Origin: Variovorax terrae | GTDB lineage: Bacteria; Pseudomonadota; Gammaproteobacteria; Burkholderiales; Burkholderiaceae_C | DNA length: 64,000 nt | Reading direction: 5' to 3' | Assembly: GCF_022809125.1 (NCBI RefSeq) | Contig: NZ_JALGBI010000001.1 | Location: 1,240,001 to 1,304,000 of the forward strand | Shown: in pieces, positions 57,054 to 64,000 of the stretch | Position numbering within the stretch: position 1 is the first letter of the stretch | Layout: the number at the start of each line of letters is the position of its first letter | Translations under genes and position numbers: made by a program | The notes under the pieces: generated by a model | What the model saw: only the letters and a program-made list of their open reading frames with translations | The model's database searches: none | What the model was told of the DNA's origin: nothing

Positions 57054-57755
57054 ATGCTGACGCTTCGCAAATCCCAGGACCGCGGCTATGCCGACCACGG
57101 CTGGCTCAAGTCGTTCCACAGCTTCTCGTTCGCCGGCTACCACGACCCGCAGCACATGGGCTGGGGCAACCTGCGCGTGATCAACGAAGACCGCATCGCG
57201 CCGGGCACCGGCTTCGGCACGCACGGCCACCGCGACATGGAGATCATCAGCTACGTGCTCAGCGGCAACCTCGCGCACAAGGACACCATGGGCAACGTCA
57301 AGGGCATCCCGCCGGGCGACGTGCAGCGCATGAGCGCCGGCCGCGGCGTGCAGCACAGCGAGTTCAACCACGCCCAGGACGAGACCACGCACTTCCTGCA
57401 GATCTGGATCGAGCCCAACGTGACCGGCATTCCCGCGAGCTACGAGCAGAAGACCTTTGCCGACAGCGAGAAGCGCGGCAACCTGAGGCTCGTGGCCTCG
57501 CCCGACGGCGCGCAGGGCTCGGTGACGATCCACGCCGACGCCTCGCTGTATGCGGGCCTGCTCGACGGCGCCGAATCGGCCACCCTGGCGCTGGACCCGG
57601 CGCGCAAGGGCTACGTGCACTTGGTGCGCGGCGAGCTCGACGTCAACGGCCAGAAGCTCGGCGCCGGCGATGCCGCGCTGATCGAGCGCGAAAGCCGGCT
57701 CACGCTGGACCACGGCAAGGATGCCGAGGTGCTGGTTTTCGACCTGGGTAACTAG
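57054..57755 (+). CDS. Pirin-family protein (YhhW/quercetinase-like)
   Basis: A 233-residue bicupin of the short pirin type. N-terminal cupin metal ligands are H57 and H59 (GTHGHRDME), H101 and E103 (VQHSEFN). Homologues such as YhhW have quercetin 2,3-dioxygenase activity in vitro; the physiological role is unclear. The ATG at 57054 has AGGAG 8 bp upstream. It is the first gene of the LysR-linked redox group, followed by a hairpin and then an NAD(P)-binding protein gene. Confidence 0.9.
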   Translation: MLTLRKSQDRGYADHGWLKSFHSFSFAGYHDPQHMGWGNLRVINEDRIAPGTGFGTHGHRDMEIISYVLSGNLAHKDTMGNVKGIPPGDVQRMSAGRGVQHSEFNHAQDETTHFLQIWIEPNVTGIPASYEQKTFADSEKRGNLRLVASPDGAQGSVTIHADASLYAGLLDGAESATLALDPARKGYVHLVRGELDVNGQKLGAGDAALIERESRLTLDHGKDAEVLVFDLGN

Positions 57756-57766
57756 GTAGGTAGGCG

Positions 57767-57800
57767 CCTGGTTCGCACCTGCAAAAGCGGTGCGAACAGG
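57767..57800 (+). other. Hairpin after the first pirin gene
   Basis: CCTG-GTTCGCACC pairs with GGTGCGAAC-AGG (9-bp perfect core) around a 9-base loop. A weak pyrimidine run with TTTT follows about 9 bp later, so partial termination is possible. Confidence 0.5.
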
Positions 57801-57839
57801 CCCGCTGCCTTTTCCCTCCATCTCACCCAAGGAAACATC

Positions 57840-58472
57840 ATGAACGTCTTCATCTTCGGCGCCAGCGGCACGGTGGGCAGCGCCCTCGTGCAGGAAGCCC
57901 TGCGGCGCGGCCACCAGGTCACGGCCGCCGCGCGCAACGCCACCGGCCTCACGGCCGCCGGCGTCAAGGCCGTGCAGGCCGATGCCACCAGCGAGCCCGA
58001 GGTGCGCGCCGCCGTGGCCGGCCACGATGCCGTGATCGCCGCCGTCAGCGGCCGCAAGAGCGGGCACGACACGGTGCCGGCCATCGCCAGGAACCTGCTG
58101 TCGGCCCTGCCGGCGGCCGGCGTGAACCGCCTGCTGTGGGTGGGCGGCGCCGGCAGCCTGGAAGTGGCGCCCGGCGTACGCCTGGTGGATACGCCCAATT
58201 TTCCCGAGGCCTACAAGGACGAGGCGCTGGGGCAGGGGCGGGCGCTCGACGTGTTCCGCGCCAGCGCGTCGCCGCTGAACTGGACCTGCGTGAGCCCGGC
58301 CGCCTTGCTGGCGCCCGGCGAGCGCACGGGGCAGTACCGCACCGGCGGCGACCAGCTGCTGGTGGACGCCGAAGGCAACAGCCGCATCAGCGTGGCAGAC
58401 TTCGCGGTGGCCATGATCGACGAAATGGAACGCAACGCCCACCCCCGGACTCGTATCACGGTCGCCTACTGA
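57840..58472 (+). CDS. NAD(P)-binding protein (atypical SDR, NmrA/YhfK-like)
   Basis: A 210-residue Rossmann protein with GASGTVGSALVQEAL (7-21) and AAVSGRKSGHD, LLWVGGAGSLEV further on. Short members of this group act as NAD(P)H sensors or quinone/azo reductases. There is no YxxxK dyad, so classical SDR chemistry is not expected. It is the second gene of the LysR-linked group, followed by doxX 44 bp later. Confidence 0.78.
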   Translation: MNVFIFGASGTVGSALVQEALRRGHQVTAAARNATGLTAAGVKAVQADATSEPEVRAAVAGHDAVIAAVSGRKSGHDTVPAIARNLLSALPAAGVNRLLWVGGAGSLEVAPGVRLVDTPNFPEAYKDEALGQGRALDVFRASASPLNWTCVSPAALLAPGERTGQYRTGGDQLLVDAEGNSRISVADFAVAMIDEMERNAHPRTRITVAY

Positions 58473-58516
58473 GACACTCTTTTCATCCATCCACTCTTCA
58501 ACCAAGGAACCTCGTC

Positions 58517-58927
58517 ATGCTGAACTCACTCCAGAACCCGCTGAGCTTCATCGGCCGCCTGCTGGTGGCCATCCTGTTCGTGCCGGCCGGCTTCGGCAAG
58601 ATCGCCGGCTTCACCGGCACCGTGGGCTACATCGCGTCCAAGGGCCTGCCGCTGCCGCAGCTTGGCGCGGTGATCGCCATCCTCGTGGAGCTCGGCGTGG
58701 GCCTGCTGTTCCTGGTGGGCTTCAAGACGCGCTGGTCGGCGCTGGCGCTGGCGCTCTTCACGCTGGCGGCCGGCCTCTTCTTCCACAACTACTGGGCCGT
58801 GCCGGCCGAGCAGGTCATGATGCAGCAGATCAACTTCTACAAGAACCTCGCCATCGCCGGCGGCCTGCTGTCCTTCGTGGCCTGGGGCGGCGGCGCCTGG
58901 AGCCTGGACGCCCGGCTGAAGTCCTGA
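58517..58927 (+). CDS. DoxX-family membrane protein
   Basis: A 136-residue protein with four predicted membrane helices and the DoxX pattern FIGRLLVAILFVPAGFGKIAG near the N-terminus, then GAVIAILVELGVGLLFLVGF. DoxX-like proteins accompany quinone, thiol and oxidative-stress enzymes. The ATG at 58517 is chosen because the longer frame from 58136 overlaps the previous gene and is a shadow. Confidence 0.85.
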   Translation: MLNSLQNPLSFIGRLLVAILFVPAGFGKIAGFTGTVGYIASKGLPLPQLGAVIAILVELGVGLLFLVGFKTRWSALALALFTLAAGLFFHNYWAVPAEQVMMQQINFYKNLAIAGGLLSFVAWGGGAWSLDARLKS

Positions 58928-58944
58928 GCGGCGCACTGCGTTGT

Positions 58945-58964
58945 GCCCCGGGTGCGCCCGGGGC
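58945..58964 (+). other. Perfect 8-bp GC hairpin after doxX
   Basis: GCCCCGGG-TGCG-CCCGGGGC in the 68-bp gap between doxX and the WrbA-like gene. There is no U-run; possible mRNA stabiliser or pause site. Confidence 0.5.
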
Positions 58965-58995
58965 GCTCAACCCACCTGATGAACGGAACCCCACC

Positions 58996-59550
58996 ATGAC
59001 AACAGTGGCCGTGGTCTACCACTCCGGTTACGGACACACGCAGCGCATGGCGCAGGCCGTGGCGCAGGGCGCGGGCGCGGTGCTGGTGGCGATCGACGCC
59101 GACGGCAACCTGCCCCAGGGCGGCTGGGACACGCTCGCCGCGGCCGACGCGATCATCTTCGGCTCGCCCACCTACATGGGCAACGTGAGCTGGCAGTTCA
59201 AGAAATTCGCCGACGCATCGTCCAAGGTCTGGTTCGCCCAGGGCTGGAAGGACAAGCTGGCCGCGGGCTTCACCAACAGCGCCGGCATGAACGGCGACAA
59301 GCACGCCACGCTCACCACCTTGTTCACGCTCGCGATGCAGCACGCCATGATCTGGGTCAGCCAGGGCTTGATGCCGAGCAACACCAAGGCGGCCCGGCGC
59401 AACGACGTGAACTACCTGGTGTCGTACAGCGGCGCGATCGCGCAGTCGCCGTCCGACAGCAGCGCCGGCGACATGCTGCCCGGCGATCTTGAGACCGCCC
59501 GCCTGTTCGGCGAGCGCGTGGCGCAGGTTGCCGCCCGGATGCGCGGCTGA
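58996..59550 (+). CDS. WrbA-like flavodoxin-fold NAD(P)H:quinone oxidoreductase
   Basis: A 184-residue flavodoxin-like protein. The FMN phosphate loop is YHSGYGHTQRM (8-18), and GSPTYMGNVSWQFKKF with AGFTNSAGMNGDK is WrbA-typical. Two-electron quinone reduction avoids semiquinones, which suits a LysR-controlled electrophile response. It is slightly shorter than WrbA (198). Co-oriented with doxX and the OsmC-like gene. Confidence 0.85.
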   Translation: MTTVAVVYHSGYGHTQRMAQAVAQGAGAVLVAIDADGNLPQGGWDTLAAADAIIFGSPTYMGNVSWQFKKFADASSKVWFAQGWKDKLAAGFTNSAGMNGDKHATLTTLFTLAMQHAMIWVSQGLMPSNTKAARRNDVNYLVSYSGAIAQSPSDSSAGDMLPGDLETARLFGERVAQVAARMRG

Positions 59551-59576
59551 TACATTGATTTCTTTTGGGAGCCGCC

Positions 59577-59984
59577 ATGGCTGTTGAGCTCAGACGCGAC
59601 CGCGCCGCCCCGATGGCGCAAACCCTCTCCATCCGCAGCCACTCGCTGACGGCGGATGCCAGCGTGCCCGAAGGCGGCACCGACGCCGGCCCGAGCCCGC
59701 ACGACCTGTACGACGCGGCGCTCGGGGCCTGCAAGGCGCTCACCGTGCTGTGGTACGCGCGCAGGAAGGGCATCCCGGTGGACGACATGCACACCGTGAT
59801 CGAGCGCGACGATTCGCAGGAGCGCGCCGGCACCTACCGCCTGGCCGCGAGGCTGCAGATCGGCGGGGACTTGACCGACGCCCAGCTGCAGGAGCTGCAG
59901 GCCGTGGCGCACAAATGCCCGGTGCACAAGCTGATGACGCAGGTGACCACCGAAATCACCACCCAGGTGGAGCGGCTGCCGTGA
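59577..59984 (+). CDS. OsmC-family protein
   Basis: A 135-residue OsmC/Ohr-superfamily protein with the family pattern GPSPHDLYDAALGACKALTV and the two redox cysteines C52 and C114 (HKCPVHK). Such proteins reduce organic hydroperoxides or act on sulfur compounds. The ATG at 59577 has a GGGAG about 5 bp upstream. It fits the stress-response neighbours. Confidence 0.85.
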   Translation: MAVELRRDRAAPMAQTLSIRSHSLTADASVPEGGTDAGPSPHDLYDAALGACKALTVLWYARRKGIPVDDMHTVIERDDSQERAGTYRLAARLQIGGDLTDAQLQELQAVAHKCPVHKLMTQVTTEITTQVERLP

Positions 59985-60021
59985 CCGCCGCCCGCCGGAT
60001 CGCCCACGAAGGAGCCCGCAC

Positions 60022-60906
60022 ATGACCATTCAACTCCAGCTCACGGGGCACGACAAGGACCTCGGCGGCGGCTTCCGGGTGCGCCGGCTGCTGCCCGCCG
60101 CGAAGCAGCGGTCGGTCGGCCCGTTCCTGTTCTTCGACCACTTCGGCCCGGTGACCGAGCTGCCGCAGGACAACCACGACGTGCGCCCGCACCCGCACAT
60201 CGGCCTGGCCACGGTGACCTACCTGTTCGAGGGCGCGATGATGCACCGCGACAGCCTGGGCTCGGCGCAGCGCATCGAGCCCGGCGCCATCAACTGGATG
60301 ACGGCCGGGCGCGGCATCGTGCATTCGGAGCGCCGGCCCGAGGACCTGCGCGACAAGACCTACGTGAACCACGGCCTGCAGCTCTGGGCCGCGCTGCCGC
60401 GCGCGCATGAAGAGGATGCGCCTTCGTTCACGCACACGCCGGCCGCGGCCATCCCCGAGGCGGTGGTGGGCGATGCGCGGGTGCGCGTGCTGATCGGCGA
60501 GGCCTTCGGCCGCCGCTCGCCGGTGGCGACGTTCACGAAGACGCTGTACCTCGACGTGCAGCTGCCCGCCGGCGGCGTGCTCGAACTGCCGCCGCTGGCG
60601 CAGGAGCTCGCGGTGTACCCGGTGGATGGCGATGTGACGCTGGGCGGCGAGGCCGTGCCGGCGCACACGATGGCGGTGCTGGCCTCGGGCATCACCGCGC
60701 GCATCGAGGCGGCCGCGCCCGTGCGGCTGATGGTGATCGGCGGCGACGCGCTCGACGGCCACCGCTTCATGTGGTGGAACTTCGTGTCCAGCCGCAAGGA
60801 GCGCATCGCCCAGGCCTCGGCCGACTGGGAGGCCCAAACCATGGGCCAGGTGCCGGGCGAGACCGAGTTCATCCCGCTGCCGCCGGCGCGCACGGCCGCC
60901 TCCTGA
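60022..60906 (+). CDS. Pirin-family protein
   Basis: A 294-residue bicupin of the longer pirin type. Metal ligands are H57 and H59 (RPHPHIGLAT), H101 and E103 (GIVHSERRP). The C-terminal cupin ends with DGHRFMWWNFVSS, typical of pirin. AGGAG 8 bp before the ATG supports the start. It is the second pirin in this run; the two are only distantly alike. It is convergent with ridA 20 bp away. Confidence 0.9.
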   Translation: MTIQLQLTGHDKDLGGGFRVRRLLPAAKQRSVGPFLFFDHFGPVTELPQDNHDVRPHPHIGLATVTYLFEGAMMHRDSLGSAQRIEPGAINWMTAGRGIVHSERRPEDLRDKTYVNHGLQLWAALPRAHEEDAPSFTHTPAAAIPEAVVGDARVRVLIGEAFGRRSPVATFTKTLYLDVQLPAGGVLELPPLAQELAVYPVDGDVTLGGEAVPAHTMAVLASGITARIEAAAPVRLMVIGGDALDGHRFMWWNFVSSRKERIAQASADWEAQTMGQVPGETEFIPLPPARTAAS

Positions 60907-60925
60907 GGGCCGCTGCCGCGCGCCG

Positions 60926-61321
60926 TCAGTCCAGCATCGCCATCGCTTCCACTTCGAGCAGCAGCTCGGGCCGGGCCAGCGAGGCGACGCCGACCATGGT
61001 GCTCGCGGGCGGGCGGTCCGCCGCCAGGAAGGGCGCGCGGGCCGCGCGCACGATCACGGCCTTGTCGGGCGACAGGTCCTTCACGAAAAGCGTGGTCTTG
61101 ACCACGTCGCGCATCGAGGCGCCGGCGTCGGCCAGCGCCGTCTCGAGGTTGGCATAGACCTGGCGGGTCTGGGCCGCGAGATCGCCCGCGCCCACCACGG
61201 CGCCGTCCGGGCCGTAGGCCACCTGGCCCGAGACCAGGATCGTCCGGCGATGGGTGGACTGCGCGACGTGGCTGAAGCCGTTGGGAGTGGCCAGGGCCGG
61301 CGGATTGTGAAAGCTGTTCAT
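60926..61321 (-). CDS. RidA/YjgF-family protein lacking the catalytic arginine
   Basis: A 131-residue RidA-fold protein: TILVSGQVAYGPDG (27-40), QVYANLETALADAGASMRDV and the C-terminal ELLLEVEAMAML. Imine-deaminating RidA has an arginine in the pattern PARS; here the matching segment is RPPAST with Ala at 106. It therefore probably belongs to a non-RidA Rid subgroup and may lack 2-aminoacrylate deaminase activity. MNSFHNPPAL at 61321 is the preferred start. It follows a Bug receptor gene by 55 bp on the same strand. Confidence 0.82.
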   Translation of the reverse strand: MNSFHNPPALATPNGFSHVAQSTHRRTILVSGQVAYGPDGAVVGAGDLAAQTRQVYANLETALADAGASMRDVVKTTLFVKDLSPDKAVIVRAARAPFLAADRPPASTMVGVASLARPELLLEVEAMAMLD

Positions 61322-61376
61322 GGGGCAGGCAAAGAGGCGGGGAAGGGAAGAACTGGGCGGCACGGGCGCGCGGCGG

Positions 61377-62336
61377 TCAGTCGGCCGAGCGGAGCCCCAG
61401 GCGTTCGACCAGGGCTTTCTCGGAGGCGAACGCCTCCTGCGCAAAACGCGCGTAGTCCTCGCTGCCGAGGTAGAGCAGGGGCTGGTCGTAGCGCGCCAGC
61501 ACCTGCAGGTGCTCGGGCTCCTGCATGGCCTTGCGGAAGGCGTCGTGCAGCACGCGCGTGACGTTCGGGTCCATGCCCTTGGGCCCGCCGATGCCGTAGG
61601 GGGCGCTGGAGACGAGGTTGTAGCCCAGCTCCTTCAGGGTCGGGGCATTCGGCCAGCGGCTCGTGCGCTCCGCGCCCCAGGTGGCCAGCAGGCGCAGATC
61701 GCCCTTGTCGACATGGGGGCCCCAGCCGGTGGCCTCCGAGGCCGACATCACGTGGCCGCCGAGCACCGCCTGCAGGTTGTCCGCCGTGCCGCGGTAGGGC
61801 ACGTGGCGCAGCCGCACGCCGGCCGCGGCCGCCAGCTGCTCGGTGTTGAGGTGCGGGGTGCCGCCCACGCCCGCCGTGCCGTAGGTGATGGCGTCGGGGC
61901 GCTTGCGGGCGTCGTCGAGGTAGTCCTTGAGCGTCTTCCAGGGCGCATCGCTGCGCACCACGAGGCCGTAGGTGTAGCCTGAAACGCCGATCACATAGCT
62001 GAGGTCGCGCACCGGGTCCCAGGCCACCTTCTGCATGTGGGGCACGCGGAAGATGCCCATGGGCAGTTGCGACAGCGTGTAGCCGTCGGGCTTGGCCTGC
62101 AGCAGCGCGGTCACGCCCAGGGTGCCGGCCGCGCCCGGGCGGTTCTCGACGATCACCGGCTGGCCCAGGTGCCGGGCCGCCGCATTGGCCAGCACGCGCA
62201 GCGAGACATCGGTGGAGCCGCCGGCGGGCCAGGGCACGATCAGCCGGATCGGCCGGCTGGGAAAGGTGTCGGCATGGCCGCCGACCGGCGCGAAGGCCAA
62301 CAGGGCGGCCGCCGCCCACAGCAGGATGTGTTTCAT
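61377..62336 (-). CDS. Bug/TctC-family periplasmic receptor
   Basis: A 319-residue receptor with signal peptide ending VGGHA (residue 22), then DTFPSRPIRLIVPWPAGGST, VIVENRPGAAGT, KPDGYTLSQLP and RHVPYRGTADNLQAVLGG. It lies between a Crp/Fnr regulator (83-bp gap) and ridA (55-bp gap), all on the minus strand. It is the sixth Bug protein of the window. Ligand unknown. Confidence 0.88.
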   Translation of the reverse strand: MKHILLWAAAALLAFAPVGGHADTFPSRPIRLIVPWPAGGSTDVSLRVLANAAARHLGQPVIVENRPGAAGTLGVTALLQAKPDGYTLSQLPMGIFRVPHMQKVAWDPVRDLSYVIGVSGYTYGLVVRSDAPWKTLKDYLDDARKRPDAITYGTAGVGGTPHLNTEQLAAAAGVRLRHVPYRGTADNLQAVLGGHVMSASEATGWGPHVDKGDLRLLATWGAERTSRWPNAPTLKELGYNLVSSAPYGIGGPKGMDPNVTRVLHDAFRKAMQEPEHLQVLARYDQPLLYLGSEDYARFAQEAFASEKALVERLGLRSAD

Positions 62337-62419
62337 CGGTTCTCCTTGAGACCCGCGCAGTGTGGCGGCTGGCCGCTCGCGTGTCTGTCAGGTAATGAAC
62401 AGAAGCGCGGGGGCGCCCA

Positions 62420-63118
62420 TCAGAGCCGCGCAGCGGCCCGCAGGCGGGACAGGTCGGGCACGGCGATGCGCATCCGGCCCTGCGCCAGCAGGCCCCGGCG
62501 CGACAATTCGCTGAGCGCCTGCGCCACCCAGGGGCGGGTGGCGCCCACCATGCCGGCGATGGTTTCCTGGCTGATGCCCTCGATGAGCGCGCCGCCGCGG
62601 CCGTCGCCCGCCTCCGGCAGCTCGGCGAGCATCAGCAGCGCATCGATCAGCCGGTGGCTGACCGGCGCGGTGCTCAGGCGGATGGCGCGGTGCACGCCGG
62701 TCGACGCCATCCAGGCCAGCGCGCGCACCACGCTCCAGCCGAACTCGGGCACCTCGCCCACCAGGGCCTTCAGGTTGGAGGAGGTCAGGGTGAGCAGCGT
62801 GGCGTCGTCGATGCTTTCGGCCGACAGCACCTTGGGGCCGGCCGTCGCCGCGCCGATGAGGCCCAGCACATGCCCGGTGGACCACAGCCCGGTGGTCAGC
62901 TCGGTGCCTTCGGCCGTCGTGGCGAAGGTGCGCACCCGCCCCCGCTGCACGATGTAGATGTGCTCGCTTGTCTGCCCAGCGTCAAAGATCCGCGTGTGCG
63001 CGGGCACCCGCAGGGTCCGCGCCTTCGACAGGATCGCCGCGTGCTGCAGCAGCGCCGGCCCTTGCGCGGGGGGCGCCGGCTCAAGGTGCCGGGCCGGGGC
63101 GGCGGGGTCAGGGGCCAT
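62420..63118 (-). CDS. Crp/Fnr-family transcriptional regulator
   Basis: A 232-residue regulator: cyclic-nucleotide-binding-like beta-barrel (about 35-150, IFDAGQTSEHIYIVQRGRVR, LWSTGHVLGLIGAA) and C-terminal winged helix (EGISQETIAGMVGATRPWVA, QALSELSRRGLL). No FNR-type N-terminal cysteine cluster is visible, so oxygen sensing through iron-sulfur is unlikely. It is upstream of the Bug-ridA pair and may control it. Confidence 0.85.
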   Translation of the reverse strand: MAPDPAAPARHLEPAPPAQGPALLQHAAILSKARTLRVPAHTRIFDAGQTSEHIYIVQRGRVRTFATTAEGTELTTGLWSTGHVLGLIGAATAGPKVLSAESIDDATLLTLTSSNLKALVGEVPEFGWSVVRALAWMASTGVHRAIRLSTAPVSHRLIDALLMLAELPEAGDGRGGALIEGISQETIAGMVGATRPWVAQALSELSRRGLLAQGRMRIAVPDLSRLRAAARL

Positions 63119-63199
63119 GATGGTGCGCGGCAGCGGCGGAGGGGCCGGTCATGCCGCACCGATGCCGCTGTTTTTGCAAAAAACAAGGAAAATCGGCCG

Positions 63200-63243
63200 G
63201 ATGTCCTTGTCCAGCGGTCATTTCATGCTCACTTTTTAGTAGC
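63200..63243 (-). repeat. 44-bp bipartite repeat, copy 9 (overlaps the trhO 3' end)
   Basis: On the minus strand: head GCTAC-TAAAAAG-TGAGC (arms drifted), spacer ATG, tail AAATGACCGCTG then GACAAGGACATC. The first 15 bases of the head encode the last four residues and stop codon of trhO. Confidence 0.7.
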
Positions 63244-63966
63244 GGACAGATCGGGCGCCAGCGCCTCGCGCTCGTCGAACACGAAGCAGGCGCCGCGGTA
63301 GTGCGCGCCGCCGGTGTCCTCGAAGTACTTGAGGATGCCGCCGTCGAGCTGGTAGACATGCTCGTGGCCGGCCTCGCGCATGAACAGCGCGGCTTTCTCG
63401 CAGCGGATGCCGCCGGTGCAGAAGCTCACCACGGTCTTGCCTTCGAGCTCGGCGCGGTGCTCGAGAAACGCCTGCGGGAACTCGGTGAACTTCGTGATGC
63501 GCCAGTCCACCGCGCCTTCGAAGGTGCCGTGGTCCACCTCGAACGCGTTGCGCGTGTCGAGCGTGACCACCGGGCGGCCGGCATCGTCGTGGCCCTGGTC
63601 GAGCCAGCGCCTGACCGTGGCGCTGTCCACGGCCGGCGCGCGGCCGGCGGCGGGCTGGATGGCCGGGTGGTCCATGCGGATGATTTCGCGCTTGAGCTTC
63701 ACCAGAAGCTTGCCGAAGGGCTGGCGCGGCGACCAGCTTTCCTTGGCGGCGAGATCGGCAAAGCGCTGGTCGCCGCGCAGCCAGTCCAGGAAGCCGCGCA
63801 CGTCCGCTGCCGCGCCGGCCAGGAACAGGTTGATGCCCTCGGGCGCGACCAGGCAGGTGCCCTTGAGCTGCCGCTGCCCGGCCTCGTGCCGCACGGCGGA
63901 CTGCAGCCGCTCGGGGTCGGCGATCGGTGTGAATTTGTAAGCGGCGGCATTGCAGACGAGGGACAT
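63229..63966 (-). CDS. trhO: Rhodanese-family tRNA uridine(34) hydroxylase TrhO (short form)
   Basis: A 245-residue YceA/TrhO-type protein: N-terminal acylphosphatase-like domain ([17 protein letters not shown] about 35-51) and rhodanese domain with the active-site loop [12 protein letters not shown]. coli TrhO is about 350 residues; this one stops soon after the rhodanese domain ([12 protein letters not shown]), so the C-terminal cysteine-rich extension is missing. The last residues ATKK and the stop are encoded by a degenerate 44-bp repeat copy. The function, 5-hydroxylation of U34 in tRNA, is by homology. Confidence 0.85.
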   Translation of the reverse strand: MSLVCNAAAYKFTPIADPERLQSAVRHEAGQRQLKGTCLVAPEGINLFLAGAAADVRGFLDWLRGDQRFADLAAKESWSPRQPFGKLLVKLKREIIRMDHPAIQPAAGRAPAVDSATVRRWLDQGHDDAGRPVVTLDTRNAFEVDHGTFEGAVDWRITKFTEFPQAFLEHRAELEGKTVVSFCTGGIRCEKAALFMREAGHEHVYQLDGGILKYFEDTGGAHYRGACFVFDEREALAPDLSATKK

Positions 63967-64000
63967 GGTTGGATTTTAAGAAATCACCGTGCACAATGCG

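Overview
The window is high-GC, tightly packed bacterial chromosome. Gene content and order point to the betaproteobacterial family Comamonadaceae (Variovorax/Polaromonas/Acidovorax relatives): six orphan Bug/TctC-type periplasmic receptors, two Liv-type ABC transporters, a uronate-type TRAP transporter, CoA-dependent aromatic catabolism and two short dispersed repeat families of a kind I associate with this family. There is no rRNA, tRNA, insertion sequence, phage gene or CRISPR array that I can support, so this looks like ordinary chromosome carrying catabolic clusters. Genus is not resolved.

Layout. 1-10.7 kb (minus strand): MarR regulator, EptA-type phosphoethanolamine transferase, the glutathione-dependent formaldehyde pair (frmA, S-formylglutathione hydrolase), the heat-shock group grpE-dnaK-dnaJ with a probable sigma-32 promoter, an FKBP isomerase, an FAH-family enzyme and a small winged-helix regulator. 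10.8-24.3 kb: a hydroxycinnamate (ferulate/coumarate) cluster with MarR regulator, tannase/feruloyl-esterase-like lipoprotein, acyl-CoA dehydrogenase, four-gene ABC transporter with a fused permease-ATPase, SDR dehydrogenase, feruloyl-CoA synthetase, enoyl-CoA hydratase and a divergent amidohydrolase. This set fits the beta-oxidative route to vanillate better than the vanillin route. 24.3-42.8 kb: a hexuronate oxidation cluster around a divergent GntR regulator. It has TRAP uptake, uronate dehydrogenase, lactonase, galactarate and glucarate dehydratases, KdgD and a semialdehyde dehydrogenase, which together would take glucuronate/galacturonate to 2-oxoglutarate. Embedded in it are two tandem proteins with no family I can name, whose core resembles GH67 alpha-glucuronidases; they are the best candidate for something undescribed.

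43-48.9 kb: serine hydrolase, MetE-like protein, vanillate demethylase vanAB and divergent vanR. VanAB would consume vanillate from the ferulate cluster and release formaldehyde, which frmA/fghA at the left end could detoxify. 49-55.9 kb: a second, unfused livKHMGF set, a Bug receptor and a beta-hydroxyacid-dehydrogenase-like enzyme. 56-61 kb: a LysR-controlled redox/electrophile-stress group (two pirins, NAD(P)-binding protein, DoxX, WrbA-like, OsmC-like). 61-64 kb: RidA-like protein lacking the usual arginine, Bug receptor, Crp/Fnr regulator and a short TrhO.

Across the whole window runs a 44-bp repeat (GCTAT-N7-ATAGC, 3 bp, then a 24-bp box). Nine copies align without gaps and a tenth 17-bp head lies inside a coding sequence.
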